Below, piece after piece: positions 18,975-27,800 of a DNA stretch of 64,000 nt; the stretch's first letter is position 1, and each line of letters begins with the position of its first letter. Origin of the DNA: Bog-159 sp963738375 (GTDB lineage: Bacteria > Acidobacteriota > Terriglobia > Bryobacterales > Bryobacteraceae). Position numbers and translations under genes: made by a program. The notes beneath the pieces are model-generated. The model saw only the letters and a program-made list of their open reading frames with translations. It did not search any database and was not told where the DNA came from. The DNA is taken from assembly GCA_963738375.1 (NCBI GenBank), contig CAVTWL010000012.1, forward strand, positions 62,001 through 126,000, written 5' to 3'.

Positions 18975-19012
18975 AAAAAACGTTGAACAAAACGGCCGCC
19001 TGGGGACCGTAT
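18975..19012 (+). promoter_or_regulatory. ECF-type promoter of the TonB-dependent receptor gene
   Basis: Same block as before the sigma gene: six-A run at 18975-18980, TGAAC at 18984-18988, GACYRTAT at 19005-19012, spacing 16. The receptor ATG at 19019 follows after six bases, so a start point 6-8 bases past the -10 would lie at or next to the start codon. Confidence 0.6.
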
Positions 19013-19018
19013 GATTGA

Positions 19019-21808
19019 ATGCAGACTCATCAATGCAGCCGCTGGAAAATCGCGCAACCGTGTCTCGCGCTGGTTGCCGCTTTCTTTTTCCAACTATCGG
19101 CTGCTCAGGGCCAGCCCGCACGCGGAGAAATCCGCCTCCAGGTGAAAGATCCTTCCGGGGCAGCCGTGGAAGCTTCGGGATCTCTGCAGAATCTTGGCGC
19201 AGGCAGCGTACGCGAATTCCAGACCGATTCGCAAGGCCAGATCAGCCTGAAGGACCTGCCTTTTGGCCGCTACCGCGTGCAGGTTTCCAAATCCGGATTT
19301 GCGGCGCAGGCAATCGTCGTCAACGTGCAGTCTGCCGCCCCGATCACGCGGGTCCTGTCGTTACAAATTGGAGCGCAAGCTTCGAAGGTTGACGTGGTAT
19401 CCCAGACTCCGCTGGCTGGAACGGAACTCAGCATCGATCAGATTGCCGCGCCGGTACAAACCGCCACAGCCGCCGACATCGAAAACAGCGGCGCCCTCGA
19501 TTTGAGCGATTTCATGAACCGGCGGCTCAACGGCGTTTCCATTAATGAAATGGCGGGCAATCCCTTCCAGCCCGACGTCAATTTCCGCGGCTATACGGCC
19601 TCGCCACTGCTGGGGACGCCCGAGGGCATCTCCGTGTATGTCGACGGCGTGCGCCAGAATCAACCGTTCGGCGATGTGGTGAGTTGGGATCTAATTCCGA
19701 AGGATGCCATCGCCGAAATGGCACTAATCCCCGGGTCCGATCCACTTTATGGCCTCAATACATTAGGTGGGGCTGTCTCGGTGACCACCAAGAGCGGGCT
19801 CACCAACCCGGGCCTGGGCGGCGACGTGTTGTATGGCAGCAGCGGACGCAAGTCCGTGGAAGGCGAATGGGGCGGCGGCAAGGCTACCGGCTTCAACTGG
19901 TTTTTTTCGGGCCTGGGCTTTCATGAATCGGGTTGGCGGTACGCGTCGGTGTCCGATGTGCGCCAAGGCTTCGGACGCCTGGGATGGCGCACACCAAAAA
20001 CCGATTTGGCGCTCACCATGTCGTACGCCTACAATACCCTGCAAGGCAACGGCGTGCAGGATTACCGGCTGCTGCAGCAAAATTACACCAGTTCCTATTC
20101 GGTGTCCGACAGTATCGCCAACCGTTCGCCTGCCTTCAATTTCATCGCCCGGCACTCGTTTAACGACAATCTGACGCTTACAGGGAACGCCTGGTTTCGC
20201 AACATCCGCACGGAATCGATCAATCCCAATTTCAACGGCGACGTGGTGGGCAACGATATCTATCAGCCCACGCCCGACGAGCAGGCGGTGCTGACCGCGG
20301 CCGGATACACGGGCTTTCCGACCAGCGGCGCGAACCTTTCGAATACGCCGTTTCCGAAGTGGGCCTGCATCGCCGAGGCTTTGTCGCTCGGTAGCCCGGA
20401 CAGCACTTGCGATGGAGTCAACGTCTACTCTAAGGAAGTGCAGAACGATTACGGGCTTTCCGGGCAGGTTGCGTGGCTGACGAATACGGGTATCGGCCGC
20501 AACCAATTCGCCGCCGGAGCGCTGGTCGATCGCAATAACATTACCTACTCACAGACCTCCGTTTTCGCCTACGTCCTGCCCAACTACTCGCTGGTCAGCG
20601 TTCCGGCGTGGCAGGATGGCTCAACGGTGGACAGCGATGGCAATCCGATCGACGCTCGCGTAGGCTTCAAAGGCCACGCACCCAACTGGAGCCTTTATTT
20701 CGCCGACACGCTGACGCTTGGGAAGACGGTAAATGTGACGGTATCCGGGAGGTACAACTACGACCGGGTCAATAATCTCGATCTGCTGAATCCCATTGCG
20801 GGGGTGGGATCCCTCACCGGCGCCTACACCTTCCAGCGCTTCAATCCTTCCGTGGGCGTCACCTGGAGTCCCATCCCGAGCCTGAATGCTTACGCGCGGT
20901 TCGCACAGGGAAGCCGCGCGCCGACTTCCATTGAATTGGGCTGCGCCGACCCGGATGCGCCGTGCAGCCTTCCCAACTCGCTCTCGTCCGATCCTCCCCT
21001 GAAGCAAGTGGTCACCGGCACCTGGGAAGTAGGATTGCGCGGCAAGCCCGAGATTCCCCGGCTCCACAGCCTGAGCTGGAACTTTGGCGCGTTCCGGGAC
21101 GAGAATCACAACGACATTTTGTTCATCGCGGCGCCCGAACTGGGCACCGGATACTTTCATAACTTCGCGGAGACCTTGCGCGAAGGGTTGGATGCCGACC
21201 TGAACGGCCGCATCGGACCGGTAACCTGGGGCCTGGACTGGACTTTCCTATCGGCAACCTACCAGAGCGTGGAGACCCTGGACGGATCCGCCAACAACAC
21301 CAACGACATCGCGCTGCAGGGATATCCGGGTTTGGACGGGACCCTCACGGTGCATCCCGGGAATCGCATTCCGGTAATTCCCAAACAAACGGGGAAGGCC
21401 TTCGCAATCTGGCAAGCCACGCCCCGCTTGATGTTGGAAATGAATGAAGTGATGGCGTCGAGTTCGTACGCGCGGGGCAACGACAATAACGCCTACTCAG
21501 CCGACGGCATCTATTATCTGGGCCCGGGCGTCTCACCGGGCTATGCCATCACCAACTTTCGCGCCCACTACGATTTGTCGCGCCATTTTCAATTGGCGCT
21601 GCAGATCGACAATCTGTTCAACCACGAATACTACACGGCGGCATGGCTGTCCAACACCGTATTGACAGGGCAGGGAACATTTCAGTCGCTGCCATTCCCG
21701 GCGTACGTGGGCGGACCTTATGACGGGAGCGTGCCGTCCCAGAGCGCGACGTTTTTCGCTCCTGGAGCGCCGCGGCGCGCGTGGGTGGAGTTGCGGGTGA
21801 AGTTCTAA
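19019..21808 (+). CDS. TonB-dependent outer-membrane receptor
   Basis: 929 residues. A signal peptide (about 1-32, CLALVAAFFFQLSAAQG) precedes a carboxypeptidase-regulatory-like domain (about 36-112: VKDPSGAAVEASGSLQN, LPFGRYRVQVSKSGF). The plug follows, with ISVYVDGVRQNQPFGDVVSWDLIP and the typical GLNTLGGAVSVTTKSG. The rest is a 22-strand-type barrel with YFADTLTLGKTVNVTVSGRY, FAQGSRAPTSIELGCADP and a C-terminal Phe (VELRVKF). Substrate is not evident; the cysteine-bearing loops (CIAEALSLGSPDSTCDG, CADPDAPC) are unusual and probably disulphide-closed. It should be transcribed by the ECF sigma factor upstream from the block at 18975-19012. Confidence 0.9.
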   Translation: MQTHQCSRWKIAQPCLALVAAFFFQLSAAQGQPARGEIRLQVKDPSGAAVEASGSLQNLGAGSVREFQTDSQGQISLKDLPFGRYRVQVSKSGFAAQAIVVNVQSAAPITRVLSLQIGAQASKVDVVSQTPLAGTELSIDQIAAPVQTATAADIENSGALDLSDFMNRRLNGVSINEMAGNPFQPDVNFRGYTASPLLGTPEGISVYVDGVRQNQPFGDVVSWDLIPKDAIAEMALIPGSDPLYGLNTLGGAVSVTTKSGLTNPGLGGDVLYGSSGRKSVEGEWGGGKATGFNWFFSGLGFHESGWRYASVSDVRQGFGRLGWRTPKTDLALTMSYAYNTLQGNGVQDYRLLQQNYTSSYSVSDSIANRSPAFNFIARHSFNDNLTLTGNAWFRNIRTESINPNFNGDVVGNDIYQPTPDEQAVLTAAGYTGFPTSGANLSNTPFPKWACIAEALSLGSPDSTCDGVNVYSKEVQNDYGLSGQVAWLTNTGIGRNQFAAGALVDRNNITYSQTSVFAYVLPNYSLVSVPAWQDGSTVDSDGNPIDARVGFKGHAPNWSLYFADTLTLGKTVNVTVSGRYNYDRVNNLDLLNPIAGVGSLTGAYTFQRFNPSVGVTWSPIPSLNAYARFAQGSRAPTSIELGCADPDAPCSLPNSLSSDPPLKQVVTGTWEVGLRGKPEIPRLHSLSWNFGAFRDENHNDILFIAAPELGTGYFHNFAETLREGLDADLNGRIGPVTWGLDWTFLSATYQSVETLDGSANNTNDIALQGYPGLDGTLTVHPGNRIPVIPKQTGKAFAIWQATPRLMLEMNEVMASSSYARGNDNNAYSADGIYYLGPGVSPGYAITNFRAHYDLSRHFQLALQIDNLFNHEYYTAAWLSNTVLTGQGTFQSLPFPAYVGGPYDGSVPSQSATFFAPGAPRRAWVELRVKF

Positions 21809-21866
21809 AAGGCGAGTTCGTTTCGAAATCGTGGAGCATGAGAATGGGAGGATGATCCACGGTAGA

Positions 21867-22652
21867 TCACAAGTCGCCGTTCTTGGTATCCACGACAATC
21901 CAGGCGGGCGCATGATCGCTTGCATTCGGCTCGCCCCTAACCCATCGATCCACGCCCCCCTGAAGCAATCCACCCGCATTCGGCGATAACAGAAAATGAT
22001 CGAGCCGCATGCCCTTGTCTAATTCCCAGCGGTTGCGCTCGTAGTCCCAGAAGGTCCACAGCGGACCTTCCGATTGCAGGGTGCGCAGCGCATCCGTCCA
22101 ACCTTGCGAGAGCAGCCGTGCGAAGGCCCGGCGGCTTTCCGGCTGAATCAGGGCATTCCGATCCAGGGAGCGTGTGGGATAAATATCGTGTGGCGCGGGT
22201 ACGACGTTGTAATCGCCAGCCAGCACGACCGGCACGCCGGCCTGCATGAGCCCCGCCGCGTGCGAGATCAGGCGTTCGAGCCACGCTAACTTGTAATCGA
22301 ACTTTGGGCCGGGCTGGGGATTCCCGTTTGGCAAATAAATCGATGCAATGAGCACGCCATTCACGGCCGCCTCGATGTAGCGCGCCTGGCGGTCCCGCGC
22401 ATCTCCCGGCAGGCTCGATCGCGTGAGCACTGGTTCACACTCCCGCGCGAGAATCGCGACGCCATTCCAGGAGGGTTCGCCCACCCATACCGCGCCATAG
22501 CCGAGGTCTCGCAGGGCACGCCCCGGGAAGGCCTGCTGGCCGGCCTTCAATTCCTGCAGGCAAACAACATCGGGCTGTGCCCTGGCCAGCCAGGACGTCA
22601 GATTGTTCAGGCGCCTATTGATGTTGTTGATGTTGAACGTGGCGATTTTCAA
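21867..22652 (-). CDS. xth: Exodeoxyribonuclease III (AP endonuclease)
   Basis: 261 residues, the normal length of ExoA/XthA enzymes. Family motifs are in order: MKIATFNINNINRR at the start, VCLQELKA (metal-binding Glu), YLPNGNP, LAGDYNVVP (catalytic Asp-x-Asn), RLDHFLLS and SDHAPAWI (general base His). It removes nucleotides 3'-5' and cleaves at abasic sites in base excision repair. The gene converges with the TonB receptor, leaving 58 bases between. The next gene on the other strand starts 55 bases upstream, so the shared spacer 22653-22706 holds both promoters. Confidence 0.93.
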   Translation of the reverse strand: MKIATFNINNINRRLNNLTSWLARAQPDVVCLQELKAGQQAFPGRALRDLGYGAVWVGEPSWNGVAILARECEPVLTRSSLPGDARDRQARYIEAAVNGVLIASIYLPNGNPQPGPKFDYKLAWLERLISHAAGLMQAGVPVVLAGDYNVVPAPHDIYPTRSLDRNALIQPESRRAFARLLSQGWTDALRTLQSEGPLWTFWDYERNRWELDKGMRLDHFLLSPNAGGLLQGGVDRWVRGEPNASDHAPAWIVVDTKNGDL

Positions 22653-22706
22653 GGCCCGGCGTCACCCCCGTAGAACCATTCTGTCCTATCTGGCGATAAT
22701 AGACGC

Positions 22707-23675
22707 ATGTCCGCCACCGATTATGCGCCGCGCCCCGCTCACCTGAAATGGCTGCTCGATTCCGACCCATCGATTCGCTGGCAGGCGATGCGCGACCTCA
22801 CCGGAGCCCCGCCGGATGCCGTCGCAGCCGAACGTTCGCGGGTGGCGACGGAAGGCTGGGGCGCCCAACTCTTGGCCGCCCAAGCTCCCGCCGGACACTG
22901 GGGCGCAGGCCCAAGCGGTTGGCGGCCGGACATGCCGGCGGACCTGCGCGCCTTGCTCATCGCCATGTACGCCCTCACCGCACTGGTGGACCTGGGCCTC
23001 GATCCCGCCAGCAAGCAGGCCCGCAAAATGATCGGCCGCGTCGGGCGGCGCCTGGTGTTTCGGCGCTTGCACAACCGGCCGTTCCTCGATGGTGAAACCG
23101 AGCCGTGCATCAACGGCCGCATACTGGGCATAGGCGCGTACTTCCAGGCGCCGAACGACGCGCTCGCCAACCTGCTCCTCAGCGAACAGCTCGCCGATGG
23201 AGGATGGAACTGCGAAGCACCCAAGAGCCGGCACTCCTCTTTCCATTCCACCATCTGCGTGCTGGAAGGATTGCTGGAATACGAGAGGGCCGGCCGCAAA
23301 TCGGCGGCTGTTACAAAAGCCCGAAGGAAGGCCGAAGAGTATCTGCTCGAGCGCAGAATGTTCCGCTCGCTGCGGACCGGCGAAGTCATCGACAAACGCT
23401 GGCTTCGCTTCTCGTTCCCCACGTTTTGGCACTACGATGTCTTGCGCGGACTTGACTACCTGCGGGATGCGGGCGTCAAACCCGACAGCCGCGTCAATGA
23501 AGCCGTTAAAGCGGTAAACGACCGCCGCCATCAGAACGGACGCTGGCCTCTCAACCTCATTCATCCTGAATACCTTCCGCTGCAAATGGAAACCGAAGTG
23601 GGCGGGGCTAGCCGCTGGAATAGCCTGCGCGCTCTTCGTGTGCTCGCTTGGTCCAAACGCGCTAAAACAATATAA
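22707..23675 (+). CDS. Squalene-cyclase/prenyltransferase-fold protein of unknown function
   Basis: 322 residues, soluble, no signal peptide. Alpha/alpha-toroid repeats can be seen: WLLDSDPSIRWQAMRDL near 13, LLSEQLADGGWNCEAPKSRHSSFHSTICVLEGLLEY near 155-190, FPTFWHYDVLRGLDYLRDAG near 230. The repeated DGGWNC/NGRWPLN pieces are like the QW motifs of terpene cyclases, but the catalytic DxDD of squalene-hopene cyclase is not found, so cyclase activity is doubtful. Related short proteins are often just annotated as hypothetical. Its neighbour at 23721 starts 46 bases later on the same strand and may be in the same transcript. Confidence 0.65.
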   Translation: MSATDYAPRPAHLKWLLDSDPSIRWQAMRDLTGAPPDAVAAERSRVATEGWGAQLLAAQAPAGHWGAGPSGWRPDMPADLRALLIAMYALTALVDLGLDPASKQARKMIGRVGRRLVFRRLHNRPFLDGETEPCINGRILGIGAYFQAPNDALANLLLSEQLADGGWNCEAPKSRHSSFHSTICVLEGLLEYERAGRKSAAVTKARRKAEEYLLERRMFRSLRTGEVIDKRWLRFSFPTFWHYDVLRGLDYLRDAGVKPDSRVNEAVKAVNDRRHQNGRWPLNLIHPEYLPLQMETEVGGASRWNSLRALRVLAWSKRAKTI

Positions 23676-23720
23676 AGACCTGAAAATCCCGCAAAAACTC
23701 GCTAAAATGGAATTGGCCGC

Positions 23721-24287
23721 ATGCCAAAGCTTTTCCAACAGATCCGCGCCGGCAGTCTCACCGCGGGCGCCGTCAGAGCCCGGACGGGGCGATCTTGGAA
23801 CGACTGGTGCAAATTCTTAGATTCCGCCGGCGCCCGCATGATGGACTATGGCGAGATCGCCGCCCTCCTCAAGGAAAACGGGCTCAATAACTATTTTGCC
23901 CGCACGGTCGCCATCGGCTATCAACATGACCGGGGCCTTCGCCAGGACGACGCTCCCACCCAGCCCGGCCGCCGTGTGGACCTCAGGTTCAACAAACTTG
24001 TTCCCGCCGCGCGCCCCGCGGTCTGCGGCGCATGGCTGAATCCCGCTATCCTGGCCCGCTGGCTCCCCGGCGTTACCCTGCAAATTGGAAAGTCAGTTCC
24101 CCCCCAGCGCCTGTACGCCGAATGGAGTGGCGGCTCTGAAATCGCGGTCCATTTCTATGAAAGCCGCGGCAAAACGCGAGTGTCCCTGAAGCACCGCAAT
24201 CTTCCGGAAGAGGAAACCGAATGTACCCGGCGCTATTGGATCAACGCTCTCGACCGCCTAAGAGTCATTCTGACTCCTGACGCCTGA
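23721..24287 (+). CDS. DUF4287-like plus SRPBCC-like small protein
   Basis: 188 residues. The N-terminal part (ARTGRSWNDWCKFLDSAG, YGEIAALLKENGLNNYFARTVAIGY) has the pattern of DUF4287, a short helical domain often joined to a START/SRPBCC lipid- or ligand-binding domain. The C-terminal half (LQIGKSVPPQRLYAEWSGG, then beta strands, then CTRRYWINALDRLRVIL, a long closing helix) fits such a helix-grip fold. The ligand is unknown. The stop lies inside three tandem 7-base copies (24270-24290). Confidence 0.55.
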   Translation: MPKLFQQIRAGSLTAGAVRARTGRSWNDWCKFLDSAGARMMDYGEIAALLKENGLNNYFARTVAIGYQHDRGLRQDDAPTQPGRRVDLRFNKLVPAARPAVCGAWLNPAILARWLPGVTLQIGKSVPPQRLYAEWSGGSEIAVHFYESRGKTRVSLKHRNLPEEETECTRRYWINALDRLRVILTPDA

Positions 24288-24290
24288 CTT
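24270..24290 (+). repeat. Three tandem heptamers of the form CTGACKY
   Basis: CTGACTC, CTGACGC and CTGACTT stand one after another and include the stop codon of the gene ending at 24287. Short heptamer arrays of this kind are scattered through some cyanobacterial and acidobacterial genomes; here it has only three copies. Confidence 0.5.
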
Positions 24291-24879
24291 CCTCTTCCTG
24301 GAACTTCCAAGCTGTCCATTCAATCGCTGTTGCGATGTCCACCACAGGCGTCCCAAAAATTCCCCGCACCGCCCCGCGCGAAGAGCGGCGCCTTCCTCAA
24401 CAACTCGCCGAACCGCAGCGCCACCGGCCGTACCGCCAAGGTCTCCGGACCGGTCAAAATTCAAGACCGCCGGCGGCGACCCGCACAACCCGATACTTTG
24501 CAGGACAAACCGAAATCGCATCCCCCTGCCAAATCGCATTCACGCACCCCATTTCGAGTTCAACCGCCGAACATCATGCATGGCCATGCCAATCTCCCGC
24601 AGCACGCCGTACCTCATTTCGACGGCATAGTTCAATCGCGGCAAACATACGCTCGTCCCATGCCGCGCAGAAAAGAATTAGAAGATGCGCTCCCGCGCTG
24701 ATCGATATCGCTCGGCTGCAAGCCCAGCCAGATAGGTATTAGGGGCCCAAGTCTCGTGCTCCGGCGCGCACTTCAAAATAAAGTGCGTGGAGCGGGTTGC
24801 GGGTCAGAGCTTCCGAATCAATCTTTACACGCCGTATCCCGCTGCGCCATACACTTTGCCAGTTCGTTCCGCCTTTCGC
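24291..24879 (+). other. Intergenic stretch downstream of the giant Ig-repeat gene
   Basis: Open frames of 90-135 codons exist on both strands but share no family motif and have skewed, proline/arginine-rich translations typical of non-coding GC-rich DNA. The only structured element noticed is the small hairpin at 24767-24787. Confidence 0.45.
24767..24787 (-). terminator. Weak hairpin after the giant Ig-repeat gene
   Basis: Arms CGCACTT and AAGTGCG form a perfect 7-bp stem around a 7-base A-rich loop, about 95 bases past the stop at 24880. There is no T run after it on the minus strand, so it is at best a Rho-dependent pause or an mRNA 3' end. Confidence 0.25.
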
Positions 24880-27800
24880 TTACAGACTCCCACTTCCGGA
24901 GCTGGAGGTTCCCTGGCTATTCACCAACTGCACGGACACCGAACTAATCGCACTGGCACTTCCGTTTGAGACGCTAAATGGCATGGTCAACACGAACTGC
25001 CCGCCGAATTGGTCGGACCCGCTGCTGCCGAACCAGGCCGTCGATGCGCCACTCAGCGACACCGTTAACGTACTGGTTTGGAGCGTCTGGCCCGATGCCG
25101 GCGTGAACTGTACCACCGCTTGCGATAGGTCGCGGGTGTTCGAGTAGCCGGTAACTACCACCTGAAATCCCGACGAGGTCGTGCTCGCCGTAATGCCCGT
25201 GATCACCGGCGCAGCCGCCGCGATCTGTACCGTTTGCGTCAGTGCCGACGGTACCGCCAGCGACGCGCCTCCAGATTGCCACTGCACGCTCAGCGTGATG
25301 GTTCCCGCTACGCTGCCCGTCTGGATCGTGAACGATACCGGCGCCGAAGTTCCCGCCGGTATGGTGAAGCTCGCGTTGGTCCCGCCCGTCGAGAATTGGA
25401 TGGCCGGGTCCACCGCCGGAGATGGCAGCGCCGAATCGGGTTGGAACGCCAATGTCACCGTCCCCGCGATGTCCGTCGCATAACCCACGCTTGGGTTCAG
25501 CGTAAACGTCACCTGCTCCGTAGAAGCCGCCGTTGCGGGCAGCCCCGAGAAACTGCCCGACAGCACCACGATCGAAATGGAGGTCAAAGCCGTCGCGCCC
25601 GCGTGATCCGTCACTTGGAATGTAACCGTCGCGTTCCCGCCGTTCGACGGAGTTCCGCTGATCGTGCCGCTGGCTGGGTCCAGCGACAAGCCTGGCGGCA
25701 GTACGGGGTTCTGCGCCGCCCAGGTGTAAGGTGGTATCCCGCCGCTGGCAGTCAGGGTCGCGCTGTAAGCCGTTCCCACCGCTCCAGCAGGCAGCGTCGT
25801 TGAGGTAATCGAGAGTGTCGCCGTCGTGATTGTGACCGTGTACAGTTGCGTGGCGGTGGCCGACGCGCTGTCGGTTACCTGGATGGTAAACGTGTAGGAC
25901 CCCACGGCCGACGGTGTTCCGCTTAACGTCGTGCCGCTCAAAGCCAACCCCGGCGGTAGTGTGCCCGAACTCTTGCTGAAGGTGTACGGCGCCGTCCCAC
26001 CGCTGGCGGCCAGGGTTTGGCTATAAGCCACGCCGACCTGCCCGGCCGGCAGGGTAACGGTAGTAATCGCCAGCCCCCCCCCAACCGCGAGAGTGAACTG
26101 CCGCGAAGCCGTGGCCGACGCGCTATCGGTGACCGTTGCCGTGAACAGGAACGTCCCAGACACGGTTGGAGTTCCCGAAACCGCGCCCGCCGGGCTCAAG
26201 GTCACACCCGCCGGCAAGGCCCCGGCCGTTACCGCCCAACTGTAGGGTCCGGTTCCGCCCTCCGCAGCCAGGGTCTGCGAATAGGCGACATCGATCGCCG
26301 CGGCGGGCAGAGCGGCCGCCGTCGTAATGGTGAGGCCGCTGGTAATCGTAATGCTCAAGGATTTCGTGCTGGTTGCCCCCACGGAGTCCGTCACCTTCAC
26401 TGTGAAGGTAAGTGTGCCGGCCGCGGTTGGCGTGCCGGTAATTGCTCCCGCCGCGGACAATGAAAGTCCTCCGGGTAGTGTGCCGCTGGAAATCGTCCAG
26501 GTATAGGGAGCGGTTCCTCCGGTGGCCATGACAGCCTGCGAGTAAGCCGCACCCACCGCGCCGCCAGGGAGTGCCGTAGTGGTAATGGAAAGCGCCGGCG
26601 CGATGGTCAGCGACATCAGTTCCGCCGCGGTATGCTTCAGGCTGTCGGTAACCTCCGCCGTGAACGTATAGGTTCCGGCCGCGGTGGGGAGGCCCGTCAG
26701 GTTTCCGTCCGCGCGCAGTGTCACACCCGGAGGAGGAGTGCCCGTCGGCACCGACCAGGTGTAGGGGCCGGTGCCGCCCGAAGCCTGCAGTTGTTCCGAA
26801 TAGACCACGTTTACCGTGCCGCCCGGCAGCGTCGCCTGGGTGGATATGGTCAACCCAATGGCTACGGTGATCGTGAACTGCTGGCTGGCTGTCGCGCCGA
26901 GGGTATCGGTCACTTTGACGGTAAAGGTAGAAGCTCCGGTCGCCGACGGCGTTCCTGAAATGGATCCAGCGCTCGAAAGGGTCAAGCCCGGAGGCAGCGT
27001 GCCCGAGGTGAGCGACCACGCGTAGGGCGTTTCACCCCCAGTCGCCGTGAGTGTCTGCGAATACGAAGTGCCCACCGAACCTTCGCCGAGGGTCGCCCCA
27101 GTCGAAATTGTTACCGCCGCCGCGATGGTCACCGCCAGCGTTGCGTCGGCCGTGGCGTGATTCGAGTCGGTAGCCTGTACGGTGAAACTGAAGGCGCCGG
27201 CCGTGACAGGTTTGCCGGCGATGGCGCCGTTCGCCGCCAGTGTCAGTCCGCCCGGCAGAGCGCCGCCTGTCAGTGCCCAGGTATATGGGGCGGCGCCGCC
27301 CGAAGCCGTGAGCATTTGCGAATACGCGATGTTCACCTCGCCCGGTGGAAGCGGCGAGGCGGTCAAAATCGTCAGCCCGGTCACAATCGTAAGGGTCAGT
27401 TGTTTGCTCGCCGTCACCCCGGTGGCATCCGTCAGCTGCACGGTGAAAGTCGAAGTCCCGGCCACGGTGGGATTTCCAGCGATGGCGCCCGCCGGCGACA
27501 GGGTCAATCCGACAGGCAACGTGCCGGTCGAAATCGTCCAGGTATAAGGGGTAGTTCCTCCCGAAGCGGAAAGCGTCTGCGAATAGGCGGCGCCCGTCGC
27601 GCCGTTGGGCAGTGAAGCCGTATTGATGATGGGGGGCGCCACCACCGACAGCGTGAACCCTTTCGACACCGTGCTATTGTTCGCATCCGTCACCGTAACG
27701 GTGAAAGCGGAGGTAGCAATCGCCGCCGGCTTGCCCGTGATCTGCCCCGTGGTCCCATTCAACACCAACGGCGCGGGCAGCGAACCGGTTGTAATTGCCC

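Noticed and set aside
24330..24742. Small open frames on both strands downstream of 24287
   Set aside because: Overlapping frames with Pro/Arg bias and no recognisable domain.
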